Positions 34,414-45,212 of a stretch of 64,000 nucleotides of DNA are shown here, piece after piece. This DNA comes from Takakia lepidozioides. Its lineage: Eukaryota > Streptophyta > Takakiopsida > Takakiales > Takakiaceae. The DNA lies in assembly GCA_030704615.1 (NCBI GenBank), contig CM060732.1, positions 47,661,053 through 47,725,052 on the forward strand, in the 5' to 3' direction. Position 1 is the first letter of the stretch; every line of letters begins with the position of its first letter. The translations under genes and the position numbers were made by a program. The notes under the pieces are model-generated. The model was not told the origin of the DNA, searched no databases, and worked only from the letters and a program-made list of their open reading frames with translations.

Positions 34414-36786
34414 TTATTGGTGTGCAGGCAGTGCTTCAAACAGTCTGTTGTTGTCCTCTGGTAGCTTCTCTCGTACTGACTTCGCCAGATTGTCAAAGCT
34501 TGATCTGATTATAGAGAGATGGTGCAATTTCTTCAACGATTTACTCTTTTTAAAATCACTCAGCAATAATTCGTCTCCATGCTTCAAGTCTTTAATGGAG
34601 TTCAAGACATCTACCACTTCTGTTATACTTGGCCTCAGTTTGGCATCCTTGTTCAAGCATTGCAGTGCCAAGCCAGCCACTTTTTGAGCTCCTGTCCAAG
34701 GATACCGCCCCCTCAATTGGGAATCAATGATAAGAGTAAGCTTGGCGTCATCTTCAAGAAAAGGTTTTGCCCACTGGACGAAATCTCTTTCAGCTTTGGG
34801 GAAAGCAGCATCCCTGCCGTGCTTGCCCGTCAGGAGCTCAAGCAAAACCACTCCAAAGCTCCAAATATTCTTCTTAGCAAAAGCCCGACTTTTCTTCGTG
34901 ATCTGCAAAGGAAGCGCATCAAATTAAAACAGCGTTTGAATCCTATATGCTTAGGAGTATGGATAGGAATCGACGGATACCCATTGAGTGCTCCACTGGC
35001 TTTCTTCCTACTAGATGTGTGCCCTGTTGTAGCCCAGGACTCTCAGCTTTTAAGCCTCAAACAAGTGTCTTACCTTGTCATTTTCTTGACTGATTACACA
35101 CAAACCAAAACCCGCCAGCTTTGCCTTGAAGTCCTTGTCCAACTGAATGCTAGATATCGAGAAATTTCTGTAAACAATCTGCAGAGATAACCCATCGACA
35201 AGCGTAGTCAGCTACTGCTTGTTGCCAATCAGGACTCCAGGTACACAGCACGAGTGCTCAAAGGTAATCAAGATTGCAAGATGAAGCAAGATTGCAACAA
35301 GCAGTCGCAGATACTCTGGAAAAAGCTGGTGCCTACTAAATTCCATCTAGACTGTGTATGTTCCAGTTCAATGCCCTGGCAGTATGACAGTTTCCCCACA
35401 AGAACCCACAAAATTAGATATAAAAATGCACCTGTTGTGGAGCTCTCTCATGTATATAGGCCATCCCAAGAGCAGCTTGCAAAGCAATGTTCATCCTGAT
35501 TGTCCAGTCTAATAAATTTTGGCACATTAAACTTCCAAACAAGTAGTCACCGAGACTGCCATTACACAACTGATCATAGACCAAAAGCCGCTCCCTGCTC
35601 CTTCGTGCTTTCGTAAGTGTGCTCCCTCCAATATCTGAGCTTGCCAAATCGTCCTCACAGTAGCCTCTAAGCTTACATATATAGCGATCTTTCAATTGTG
35701 CCAGCATCTGCACCTCTGCTCTCCAATCCTTGACGCCCTGTTGCAATCCATTGATACCATAGTCCCACCATAGTCAGGTGCCGGTCCTCAGGTCTTTGTA
35801 GAATCACGGGATCTACCAGCGAACATACACTTCAAAGGGAGGCCAACATACTCTATCCCCAGAGACAGTTAATAATCACCTTTATGGTGACCATGCGCAC
35901 GGCACTAGCTAATCAAAGTTACACCAGACAAGAAAGTGGAGGAGGTGGAGGATGAGGGAAGTGCGCTCAGAGGTGATCGTATTACCTGCAGCCCGTCATG
36001 CGAAAGACGTAGCACAGCCACCTTCCTTTTTCTCTCCTCTCCAGCATTAGATTGACAAATCCATGCTTCGTACACAGTTCCATACGCCCACTCCTCAATG
36101 CAATGTTCGGGTGAGAAGTTTCCTGCTGCTGTAGCAAGCTCTTTGAATGTGAAAGCCCGAAGGTTGAGGCATGTCTCCATTGCCACAGAGGGAGAAGGCA
36201 GAGGCTGGGGAACGTGGGGATAGACCCCTGCAACAGGCATTGGCCTCCCTTTGCTACTGTCCGGCCGCGAGTCATTAACCCCTGTTATGGAGGATGACGA
36301 TACTAGCGGTGAAGACCAGCTGGTAGATACAAAGGAACCGGTGCCTGAGAGAATACGCATCTCTGAACTACTTGAAGAGCTTGTGGGGATTTCCTCCTCT
36401 TGGGCCAGTGGTAGGGATGTTGGTTCCTGCGGCACTGGGAGAGGCTGAGGTTGCCCACCAAAGCTTTTTTTGCCTGTGCTTACTGTGACCTGCTTCCCAC
36501 CGCTCTCATAGGCACTCAAAATGAAAAGCCCCAGGACCCCCAAGCTTGGCACGGAGGAAGGTGCAGACTCAATGCTGGCGGCAGGACTAGTTGGGGGTGC
36601 TGAGAAGGCTGTCGAGTGCGGATCAAAATCATCAACGACAGAAACAACCTTGGATTGTCCACACCGCACAGGCTCGTCATTCAGGAATCGCCTTGAGCGC
36701 CTCGATCGGGCGTGGCGTACAACCTTTAGTCTAGACTGTCGATGCGAATCAACTATATCTCTCTTTGCCGATGCCAAACAGCCCAT
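34414..36786 (-). CDS. Receptor-like cytoplasmic kinase, probable pseudokinase
   Basis: Minus-strand exons 35986-36786, 35432-35737, 35074-35178 and 34414-34902 join in frame (about 566 aa). Two ATGs open the frame (36789 and 36786). The second gives MGCLASAK, an N-myristoylation and palmitoylation signal typical of RLCK-VII proteins, which supports plasma-membrane location. A Ser/Pro-rich linker of about 200 residues precedes the kinase fold: LRAFTFKELATAAGNFS, KVAVLRLSHDGLQGVKDWRA, KLRGYCEDD, LLVYDQLCNGSLGDYLF and ALGMAYIHERAPQ. The C-lobe reads WSFGVVLLELLTGKHGRDA. The catalytic positions are altered: VAVK is VAVL, HRD/YRD is YRN, DFG is GFG, and the activation segment with APE is missing in my model. 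Such proteins act as scaffolds in receptor-kinase signalling; the partner is unknown. It could also be a decaying gene, but the reading frame is intact. Confidence 0.82.
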
Positions 36787-36789
36787 CAT

Positions 36790-38743
36790 CGTGAATTGCT
36801 AGAGAACTTCAAACCTGAGGGGCTCTCACTTCGTAGCGTAGCAAAGCTGGTTCGGGCCAAACAGATAATTCTGCACAGTGGAGGACCATGCACTCAACTG
36901 AAATGCTGCTGCAGGCACCATAAGCTCAATGCGGCCAAGGGGTGACTTCAGAAGAATCTCTCACCCATCACACACCCGAACAAAGTACAGCCGAATTTCG
37001 TGACCACAATGGACTTCGACAAGCTAGATCGAACCTCACCGTCTTTGCCAACCGACAAAGTGTTGGTGCCAGGGCAAAGTTCGCCAGGTTGTCTCACAGA
37101 ACGACCGAAGCTCGAACTCTCCTGGCCAGCGCAATTGATATGCTTACCGCAAATCTGATAGCACGCACTACGGAGAGCTCTGCAACCCACTACCCTCCTC
37201 CTGACAACCACCCACCTTCCTTAAATCTTTGTCACATTCACTACAACTCGGCAAGCTCACAATTTCACGCGGCTGATCTAGAGAGCCATATCACTGCGCA
37301 CCATATCGACAGCCTGACCCAATTGTAAGAAAGCTGTCATGCGCTGAAGATGGGTAGTAGGTACAGTTATCCTCCACGTGAGCTCCGGCGCAGCTACAAT
37401 TCCTGCCATCTTTTTTTCTGTCCTCTTCCAGGAAGAAGAAATAGTAGGGACTGTTCCTTCATTCCCCACTGAGGGCCATTACATACTTCCAACTCTTAAA
37501 TGTTGGGTTTTTAAAAGTTTGTTGAATTCCTCCAGGAATTCAACCCAGTCAAACAAGGTTCCCCGGCCGAATTCATGAATGAAATCTATCAAGGAAAATG
37601 TCAAGTAACATTTGCGAATGTGGATTTGAAGCCCCACCCAGTGGACACCTGTTGGAGGAGCTCCTACAGTCATGCGCTATATTTGGAGTATGAGCTAGAA
37701 CTCCGGAAGGATCTCACCGATTATGTGATGATGACACTAAGTTTCTACTGTAAGACAAAAGCACCGAACCGAATCTCGGAGCTAATTGTGCTGTTCAACA
37801 GTCAACTTCTTTATCAACGTCCACAGCGGCCAACAGTTTGCTAGCATGGTCCATTGTGGGTGGATGGAGTGGATGATGGAACCATGTCCTCGTTTGTCAA
37901 AGCATGAGCACTAATACCGTATGTTTCCGAGTTTCTCTCTCAACATGATGGTGTAAATTTTTTAGACTTGCTGTCATGGTGGGTGCTCACAATAATTTCA
38001 AAATAAAGGGTTCAAGGATCTATGTAAGGACTGGCAGTCTCCATGTCGTTTATGATAGTGACTGTCAACACGTCACAACCCACAAGTCTGGATGGTGAAC
38101 AACATTGAAACAATAAGATCCACACGGTGAGGATTTGTTACAGTAGTATGTAGCTCCATGGCGTGATCTTGTGAAGCTGACAGAACTGAGCTCCGACACT
38201 GTGAAAGCTGACAAGCAAGGATAATAAATGCTGCTTGCTGTCATAACTATGTCTTTTCGTTGTCTTAAGATGGTCTGATGAATGTTGCACCACGTGCCAA
38301 TAAATGCACCACTACTACTTCCATGAAGAAGCCTCCAATCCCCTCACATTCACTGTTCCATCACAACAAAGAACCCCATGGTACACGGAGTAGTACCCCC
38401 GTGCAGCTATGCAAATTGAAGGAAGGAACAGGAAACCCAGTTGAGGATTCTATTCTACTCTAATAAGTTTTCCTTTCCTTTCCTTTCCTTTGCTGGAGGC
38501 ATGAAGAGAGCAGGCAATAAAGGCTTTAAAGGCCTCACTTGGCAGGCTGCTGCTCCCTACATGCTAACAAAAACTATGTCCACGACACAAGAATCTTGAG
38601 TGCTGGCACCCACATCTTGAAGAGATCAGATCATGGCCTTCTTTAAACTTCTTGTACTTACAATCTTCCATGACACCTCCAACAACACCCACCTCTTTCT
38701 TTTCTATTTTCTTTAAAGCTCTTACAGTAGAGAAATGTGACTA
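36790..38743. other. RLCK upstream region and unassigned DNA
   Basis: It contains the RLCK promoter. I see no further gene. A short perfect inverted repeat GTTGAATTCCT/AGGAATTCAAC lies at 37521-37544. A (TTTCC)n microsatellite is at 38468-38491. Confidence 0.4.
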
Positions 38744-38805
38744 CCACACAGTTGGATAGAGCACTGAGTGCCAAAGGTGATGCTGGGTTCAAATCCTCCT
38801 CCCTC
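38744..38805 (+). repeat. tRNA-derived SINE head
   Basis: CACAGTTGGATAGAGCACTG resembles a polymerase III A box and the tRNA D-arm. GGTTCAAATCC at 38786-38796 is a near-perfect B box, about 35 bp downstream as in tRNAs. The acceptor and anticodon stems do not pair properly, so it is a SINE head and not a tRNA gene. The body probably continues to about 38900. Confidence 0.55.
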
Positions 38806-39064
38806 CTTCCATTGGGCAGTACCCCCTGAGCCTTATGCTGGGAGATGTTACTTTGTTGCTTCCTCCTCTCACTGTAATATAAGGGGCATGATTTGTGAGT
38901 GGTCGGTTTCCCTCTTATTTTTATTTTCTTCAGGGAAACTTGGGAGGGACAGCTCACAATTCAGGCCCTTTACATAGAATGGGGGACAATTAACCCCCTA
39001 TCATGTAAGCCATGAAGCATACAGGAGATACAATCCAGGGACCCACCCCACTGGCCAGGGTAGA

Positions 39065-39135
39065 TAGCAAGATATGAGCGCCCCAAACCACTGGGTGACA
39101 CAAATGCGCACTATATTGTTTGTGCTATGTAGTGG
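39065..39135 (-). repeat. Second tRNA-derived SINE relic
   Basis: The minus strand reads CACCCAGTGGTTTGGGGCGC followed by TCATATCTTGCTA, matching the segment near 14200-14230. The B box is eroded. It is the same family as the 14.2 kb copy. Confidence 0.35.
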
Positions 39136-39397
39136 CCTCTTGGGTTCAGCGTCCGGGAAATAATTTGAGTTGAACCAGGCAAAAGCCCCTCATTCGGAGG
39201 GGGGTTAGTATCGCGTGAGCAGCATGAGCACAACCCACGGCCTCGGTCATAGGAGTTATATGTTTCCAAAACGGAAAAAAACCATAAGCGGGTATAGAGG
39301 ACTGGTGCATATATACGGTACGTTTGCACCAATTCAGCGAGGCGAAAACTTCAGTAGTGTAGCCAGAAACCCTAAACTTATAGCGGCAAACAAGTTT

Positions 39398-39570
39398 CGC
39401 ATTGAGAAACCCTTACTGGTGTTTGAGAAAGACTTGGTGATATGGGCACCAACCTATGCAGCGGTGGGTGTCGCATTGAGAAACCCTTACTGGTGTTTGA
39501 GAAAGACTTGGTGATATGGGCACAAACCTATGCATTGGTGGCTTTCGCATTGAGAAACCCTTACTGGTAT
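39398..39570 (+). repeat. 74-bp tandem repeat, two full units plus part
   Basis: CGCATTGAGAAACCCTTACT begins at 39398, 39472 and 39546, exactly 74 bp apart. The intervening sequence (GTGTTTGAGAAAGACTTGGT, GATATGGGCAC) is nearly identical between the first two. There is no open frame across it. Confidence 0.85.
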
Positions 39571-39997
39571 AGCTTGAGTCGAAACTTTCCGAAATCCCAT
39601 CGTCCAACAATCCCACATCCAATTCAGGCTAGTTAGTTTCACCGTGCGACATTATCCTTCACTGTGATTTCTTCTCAGGCTATTTGGTATAGAGTTTCCT
39701 TGTGAGAAATTAGCTATGGGCGAGGACCTACGATTTGAGGTGAAGTCTCACCGCACTCTTTATGGAGAAAAAGCCACGCCTATGGGGTAAGATGTTCATC
39801 AGATATAGGGGCTACTTGTTCTTTTAAATGTGTTAGTTTCGCATAATGTTTAGTTTCGCCAAGTTCGTTTTGTTGTGGAAATTTTGCGAAAATTTCGTGG
39901 AAATTCGGGGAATATGCCCTTGTGCTCGTGAGCTACCCAACCTCATTCTGAGAACCAACCGGCTAAGTGGGTCCAGGAGTCGGTTGCTTCTTTCATC

Positions 39998-40051
39998 GTT
40001 TTAGTCATGGTTAACTAGAAGTAGGTACTTCTAGTTAACCATGACTAAAAC
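39998..40051. repeat. Near-perfect 54-bp palindrome
   Basis: The 26 bases at 39998-40023 are the exact reverse complement of 40026-40051, separated only by GG. The arms contain GTTAAC (HpaI-type) and begin GTTTTAGTCATGG. Such a structure extrudes as a cruciform and is usually unstable in cloning. No gene or terminator role is evident. Confidence 0.9.
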
Positions 40052-40204
40052 CATGCAAGACACTTCCGCCTTAATGGTAACTACAATAGTCGGTTTCTTA
40101 TGTAAACTTCCTCGGTAAATTTCCTAAGGTTTCAATTATCACTCGGAAATTCCTAGAAACCACTCCGGTAGCATGTAACTGGCTGCCAATTCTTCGCAGT
40201 TTGG

Positions 40205-40405
40205 GCTTTTTTATGTGTAGGATAATGCCCCTTGTGTGGGGCATTCCTGGATTTTCGGGCCTGGCGCCAAGGGCAGTAGCATAATGCCCTGAGTGGAGGG
40301 CATTCCCAGATTTGAGGGCCTGACGCCGAGGGGCGGTAGGCCTAGGGGAAGGCCCGAAAATCCATAACTGCCCGACACGAGGGGCATTACCCTGCGCGTA
40401 AAGAA
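40205..40405. mobile_element. Foldback/MITE-like element with ~50-bp inverted arms
   Basis: The sequence at 40213-40260 (ATAATGCCCC, then GGGGCATTCC, GGATTTTCGGGCC) is about 80% identical to the reverse complement of 40352-40400. Within the element the left arm is also repeated directly as a 59-bp unit starting near 40223 and 40281. There are thus two direct and one inverted copies. No coding capacity is present. Confidence 0.65.
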
Positions 40406-40477
40406 ATGCCAAAATTTAAAATATATATATCTAATGCCCAGTGCATTCTGCATTTCGTAATGCATTCGAGGGAGCCG

Positions 40478-40526
40478 ATCGGGTGCATTGCATTCCGCCA
40501 GGTGGAATGCACGAATGCACCCCGAT
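40478..40526. repeat. Imperfect hairpin adjoining the foldback element
   Basis: ATCGGGTGCATTGCATTCC at 40478-40496 pairs with GGAATGCACGAATGCACCCC and GAT at 40504-40526, with a 7-base loop and a small bulge. TGCATT recurs several times between 40440 and 40520. It may be part of the same foldback unit. Confidence 0.6.
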
Positions 40527-41558
40527 GAATTATGCTTTTTAACGGCACGATAAATATAAACCAATTTTTTTGGCGCGTTACGTACTAACGGTGACCGGAA
40601 AGAGCCTTGAGAAAATGCGGCGGGCTAGGATAGACTTGATCCCCAGGTAGAAGGCTGGAATGTGGGTTAGAGGACCAGGTGTGTTTGCATGCTACCTACC
40701 TAAGGCGGGGGTGGTCCTCCCGGAGAATTGATATAGCTATCATAAGGACAGCTGAGGTAATGGTGCTGGTTGCACTTCATTGTTTTCCATTGAGGTGGAT
40801 AACGTCACAATATTCTGTAATTTGGCGACGACACACTCTTGAATATTCATGTCTGAACTGTCTGCATTTGCGACACTGACATTCCTTTCATTTCTCCGGC
40901 ATCATCTCTCACACACTCTCTCTCCATTTATGACCACAAGGCTAAGGCAAACAAAGTCTTATGAGTACATCTCTCTTGCTATGTACTCATTTTCTATTAT
41001 TCCATAACCATGTCACACAAGCAGCGTTTTCCTTAAGAAATTTGGAAAACAGCACCGAGTGGCTACAGAGTTTCGCAAAAAATAGCCTTACATTCTGTTC
41101 ATCCACTAAAATTTATCCATTTTTTCTCTTTAATCCATTTATATCATCCTTATTTGGCAAATTCATCCATATATTTATATTTTATTTGGAGAAGTTTGGC
41201 GATTTCATCCATGAAAAAACAGGGAATTTGTGACAGAATATTCCATTTCATTTTTTGAGGTCACAATTTGGCGTTAAACGCCAATAAAAAATGGCTGCAC
41301 ACAAGAACTCCAACTTACATTCAGTTTTTTTGTTCTGATTGTAGGAAGAATAGAGACTGAAACTTGAATCAACATATGCTCTCTTGATGAAGCAGCAGGA
41401 GACAGGACAATGAAAGAACAAACTACAAGTGAGTAAAGAAGATTGCAGGTTTGAATCTGAGATACCTCAGAAGTTAGTCCTTCCTTATGCATTCATAATG
41501 GAACCAATAAGTGGAGAGGTTAACTAGAGACTACTCATACTACACTTGAAAGATACTA
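40527..41558. other. Unassigned intergenic DNA
   Basis: AT-rich sequence without a recognisable gene, between the foldback region and the pogo-like element. Confidence 0.35.
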
Positions 41559-42427
41559 CAGTCGACCCTCCTTTATTGTTACGCCTTGGGAGTAAGAAAA
41601 AAATAACAATAACAGCGTGATAACATATTACCAATTAAAGAGGGCGACCAAGACTATTCTTAACATTTATCCATGTAACAGTAAACCAGGGATGATTTCA
41701 AAAAATATGACATTTACAGAGTTACATGTCAAATCGACTGAAAATTCTGTCAATAGTGTCATGTCGACAATTTGCAACCTACAACGTAGATAACTTAGAC
41801 TATTTTCTACAGATCTAACCCTATTAGAAAGTCTCGCAACCAACCACGGAGGGTTGTTGTTCTAGAAACATATTAATCACTTTGAATTCCTCCTGAACAT
41901 TGGAAAATGTCACTTGTGCCACTGGATCTAAAATAGGTTCGTCTTCGTCATCTTCAGTTTCATCGTTTGCACATAGATCAACGAGTTCCTAGGCTTTCCG
42001 TAGGTGCATATGGAGTGTTCAAATCATGTTCTTCCTCGTAATGAACAAATTCATGAACCCCCATAGTCGGAAACGTAACTACATTGCATTATATAGAGCC
42101 AATTTGCTAGACATCCATCCCTATATTAATTCAGAAATTTAATCGTCGCATGTCGGTGGTTCCACATTATTTATTTCTTAATGAAATGTCAATGGAAATA
42201 TTTATGTTTCAACCTACTTTAGGCGGCCTTCACTGTACTTTAACAAAGAGGTGAACATAACGTATATCAAGGGTCACTTTACAAAGGAGGGAGTACCATT
42301 TTTGTAACGTTTAACATATAACATCCCTACAGCAGCATAGTGTAAAATTTTAGGGAGTAAAAAAAAGATAACAAGTACACCCCTTATAACACATAAAAAA
42401 GAGGGCACATTTAGCCAGGGTCGACTG
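41559..42427. mobile_element. Pogo/Tigger-like (Tc1/mariner) DNA transposon, 869 bp
   Basis: The left terminus CAGTCGACCCTCCTTTATTG starts at 41559 after TA. The right terminus is AGGGTCGACTG ending at 42427 before TA. The ends are thus inverted repeats of CAGTCGACCCT flanked by the TA target duplication, diagnostic of pogo-like elements. Inside, the minus strand carries the eroded end of a DDE transposase. The length is well below an autonomous pogo, so it is an internally deleted copy. Confidence 0.85.
41824..42064 (-). pseudogene. Pogo-type transposase C-terminal remnant
   Basis: On the minus strand a frame begins MGVHEFVHYEEEHDLNTPYA and PTESLGTR, then stops. After a one-base shift it continues ELVDLCANDETEDDEDEPIL, DPVAQVTFSNVQEEFKVINM and FLEQQPSV to a stop at 41824-41826. 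The acidic stretch followed by an amphipathic helix is typical of the C-terminus of Tigger/pogo transposases. The DDE catalytic core and DNA-binding domains are gone. Confidence 0.65.
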
Positions 42428-43577
42428 TACTACCCTACAAAACTTGAGGTGGACGTTTGAAGTAATATACCACAATGCTAAGAGCTATGGTAAAGCGTCC
42501 TAATATTGCACAGTTCTCAACAATGTTCCCAATACTGCGCACCTGATTGCGCAGTTTGGATGAATGTTATATGTTATCATCCAGCACATTCCATCCACAT
42601 TCTACCTGTCACTTCCATGCATTCATCCACGCGCATCCTGCCCTTGTTGCTTCCCGTCTTTGCTCAGACCATGAGATCGGCCATGGCCATGGCGTGAACT
42701 CCATCGACCTGGCAAAGTAATTACATAGAAGGTCGCCAAGGAGCAATCCGATATATAGAAGCTGAGTCACATTCTATATCTGCAGCCTCACATTCTTTCT
42801 AGGACAAACGAATCGAGGTACTACTTCCCTTTCCCCCTTTTCTGCCCTTGAGATATAGTCTGTGGCTACAAGGAGAGCTAGGGCATAAGGTCTAATGTCT
42901 ACATTCGACATTCTAAATTCGACATTCGACATTCTAAGGTCCAATGTCTACATGTCTATGGTTCTTAACCTTCATTCTGGGGTTCAGAATCTCAAGGATT
43001 CTGTCTTCTTCGCTCCTCTCCTCCCTATGTCTCCCTCATCTCTGACAAATGGGATATTTGCTTTGCAAGGCTACTGGATCTGTAACCTATGTACAGACCT
43101 TCTCTCTGGTGACAAAACAATCCCACATTTTGGGCAGTGGATGTGCCATGCTAATAGAGTATTTCGAGGCGTTCAGTGTTAGTAGATGTCTGCTGCAAAT
43201 ATGGTCCGGATTAGGGATTAACGTTAGAAGAGTCACATTTACGTTGCACCTTAGACTACCACCCGCACATTGAAACAAACATAGGTTTACTTATCTTAGT
43301 AATGGAATAATTGCAAGAGGTATGCCTGGGAGGATCTGGTTGGGGAAACACCTATGAACAGGATGAAAGTGTCCTACGAAATTGACGTGGCCACAATATC
43401 TCTTCTGAGAGCACATTGGCTCTTCAATGGACTCATTCCTGACATTGGTCCCCTCAACGGAGTGTGGAAGTGTAGCATGGCCTATCCACCAATTATCCTG
43501 AACTACAACAATTCATGAATGACTTTGTTGGAGATCAAAATGTATGCAAGTTTTGAGAGTTTCTCCATATTTGCAGG
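42428..43577. other. Unassigned intergenic DNA
   Basis: No clear gene. A short direct reiteration of ATTCGACATTCTAA lies at 42902-42938. Confidence 0.35.
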
Positions 43578-43770
43578 CAAGGCCGTCACTGTGGGAAATC
43601 AATTTATGGGAAGAGATTCAATGATGAGAATTTCAAGCTTATGCACAAAGGCAAGGGAGTGCTCTCAATGGCCAACACGGGGCCCATACAAATGGTAAAC
43701 AATGTGTTTCAATTTCAGGTCACCAAGAGCATAAAAGACATTGGTGTTATGTTGGTGCATGGTTCAACAA
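43578..43770 (+). pseudogene. Cyclophilin (peptidyl-prolyl isomerase) fragment
   Basis: The plus strand reads [50 protein letters not shown]. This matches the cyclophilin core GGKSIYGxKFxDENFxLKHxGxGxLSMANxGPxTNGSQFFI, but the essential NGSQFF is degraded. The N-terminal half and the WLDGKHVVFG region are missing. It is a dead fragment; a preceding cag could be the old splice acceptor. Confidence 0.65.
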
Positions 43771-45212
43771 CATCAAAGAATGGCTGCATATTTCTGCTAG
43801 ATCTATCAAATTATGTACCTGTTCTTGGCGATGAGGGAATGAACAGGGGATGACTACGTTTAACATAATTCACTGTGTGAGAGAGATTTATCATGGCAAA
43901 TGGATACATTGCTAAACAATGCCGATTTTTGAGTGAACAAGAAATTTAGTTTCAGAACCCACATTTGCTACTCTGTTTTCTATTAACTCTCAATGTGGTG
44001 AATCCTATTCTCATGATTGAACCATCGTATGTTAGTGTTGTCTTTCATTTGCCACTCAGCTTTGCAGAGTTTCCGGACTTCTAAAGCAATTATTCACAAA
44101 GCTAGCCATCAGCAGAATTCCTCCGAGTCTATTCATGTTTTCTATGATATGGTTACTTTTTATCTGTCGTTATGGGGCTGGCCGCTCTGTCCCACGACAT
44201 TATTGCTTGGAAATAGCTGACAAAGTTAGCAGAAACTGGAAACCTCACTGAAACTTTATCGAGATATCTTCTCCAGTTACCTGATCAATGCATCTCTAGG
44301 ATGTAGTAATGGATTCACAGGATGTCTATGGGACTTTCAATGTACTGATGCGAAGAAAGCCTGAAGAAAATGTGTCATGTCCTCATATTGCGCATTTGAA
44401 TGCGCGCAATCAAGTGCGGAATATTAGGGATTTTCCAGAGATCCCATACCCACTGCATGAAAACCTGATGGGTTTATAGATTTTACATAATGAAAAATAT
44501 TTATGGGTTGCCACCTGTAAAAAAAAAAGGACCCATGTAAGAAAAACAAATTGAAATTCGATTAGGTTAAGCAAAATGTGACAGGTGCATACTGAAAGTG
44601 AGCATTATTAGGACACTTTACCATAACCAGGACAAATTGACTAGGCACTTGGGCAGATCATGTTACATTCTACACTTAATAAGGAAATCAACAGGCATGG
44701 GGCAGTATGTTGCAGGGAAAGACACTAGGTAAGGGGCTGAAAGAGATGGAACTGCAAAAGGAATTTCCCCTGAAAGTTGGGACTTTGCAAACTGTGATCC
44801 TTACCCAGTAGTTGATTGTCAAGAGAGACTAGGCATGGCATTCTACAACTGGTTTCCCATGCTGCAGCTCCATGTGATTAACATTCATTTGCTTTCATCT
44901 GCTGGTAGCCACAGTTCAGTTCAGTTCTTTCTTACTTTGGAAGGTGGAAGGTGGCAAAGGTGATTTAGGAAGGGGGAGGCAAAAAAATAGGGACAGACAA
45001 ATTGGGCCAGCTCTGGATTTGCATGTGAAAAGAGTGCTCTATGCCACAGGGATTTGAGCTAGTCCAAGCTCATCTACAGCAAAGGACATCAGGGGTAAGA
45101 GTGCACACCAACTTTCTTCAAAGTTCACATTATAGGAAGGCTCCAAACATGATTCAATCTCCCTTGTGAGCTACTACAGGAGTAGGAAGGTTTTTTCATG
45201 AAAGAGCTGCAC
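43771..45212. other. Unassigned intergenic DNA, ARP5 3' flank
   Basis: No recognisable gene. The ARP5 3' UTR should occupy the right-hand end. Confidence 0.35.

Noticed and set aside
38744-38805. tRNA gene
   Set aside because: A and B boxes are present, but the cloverleaf stems do not pair, so it is a SINE head.
39398-39570. Repeat array that could be mistaken for CRISPR
   Set aside because: The repeats are contiguous 74-bp tandem units without unique spacers, in a plant nuclear genome.
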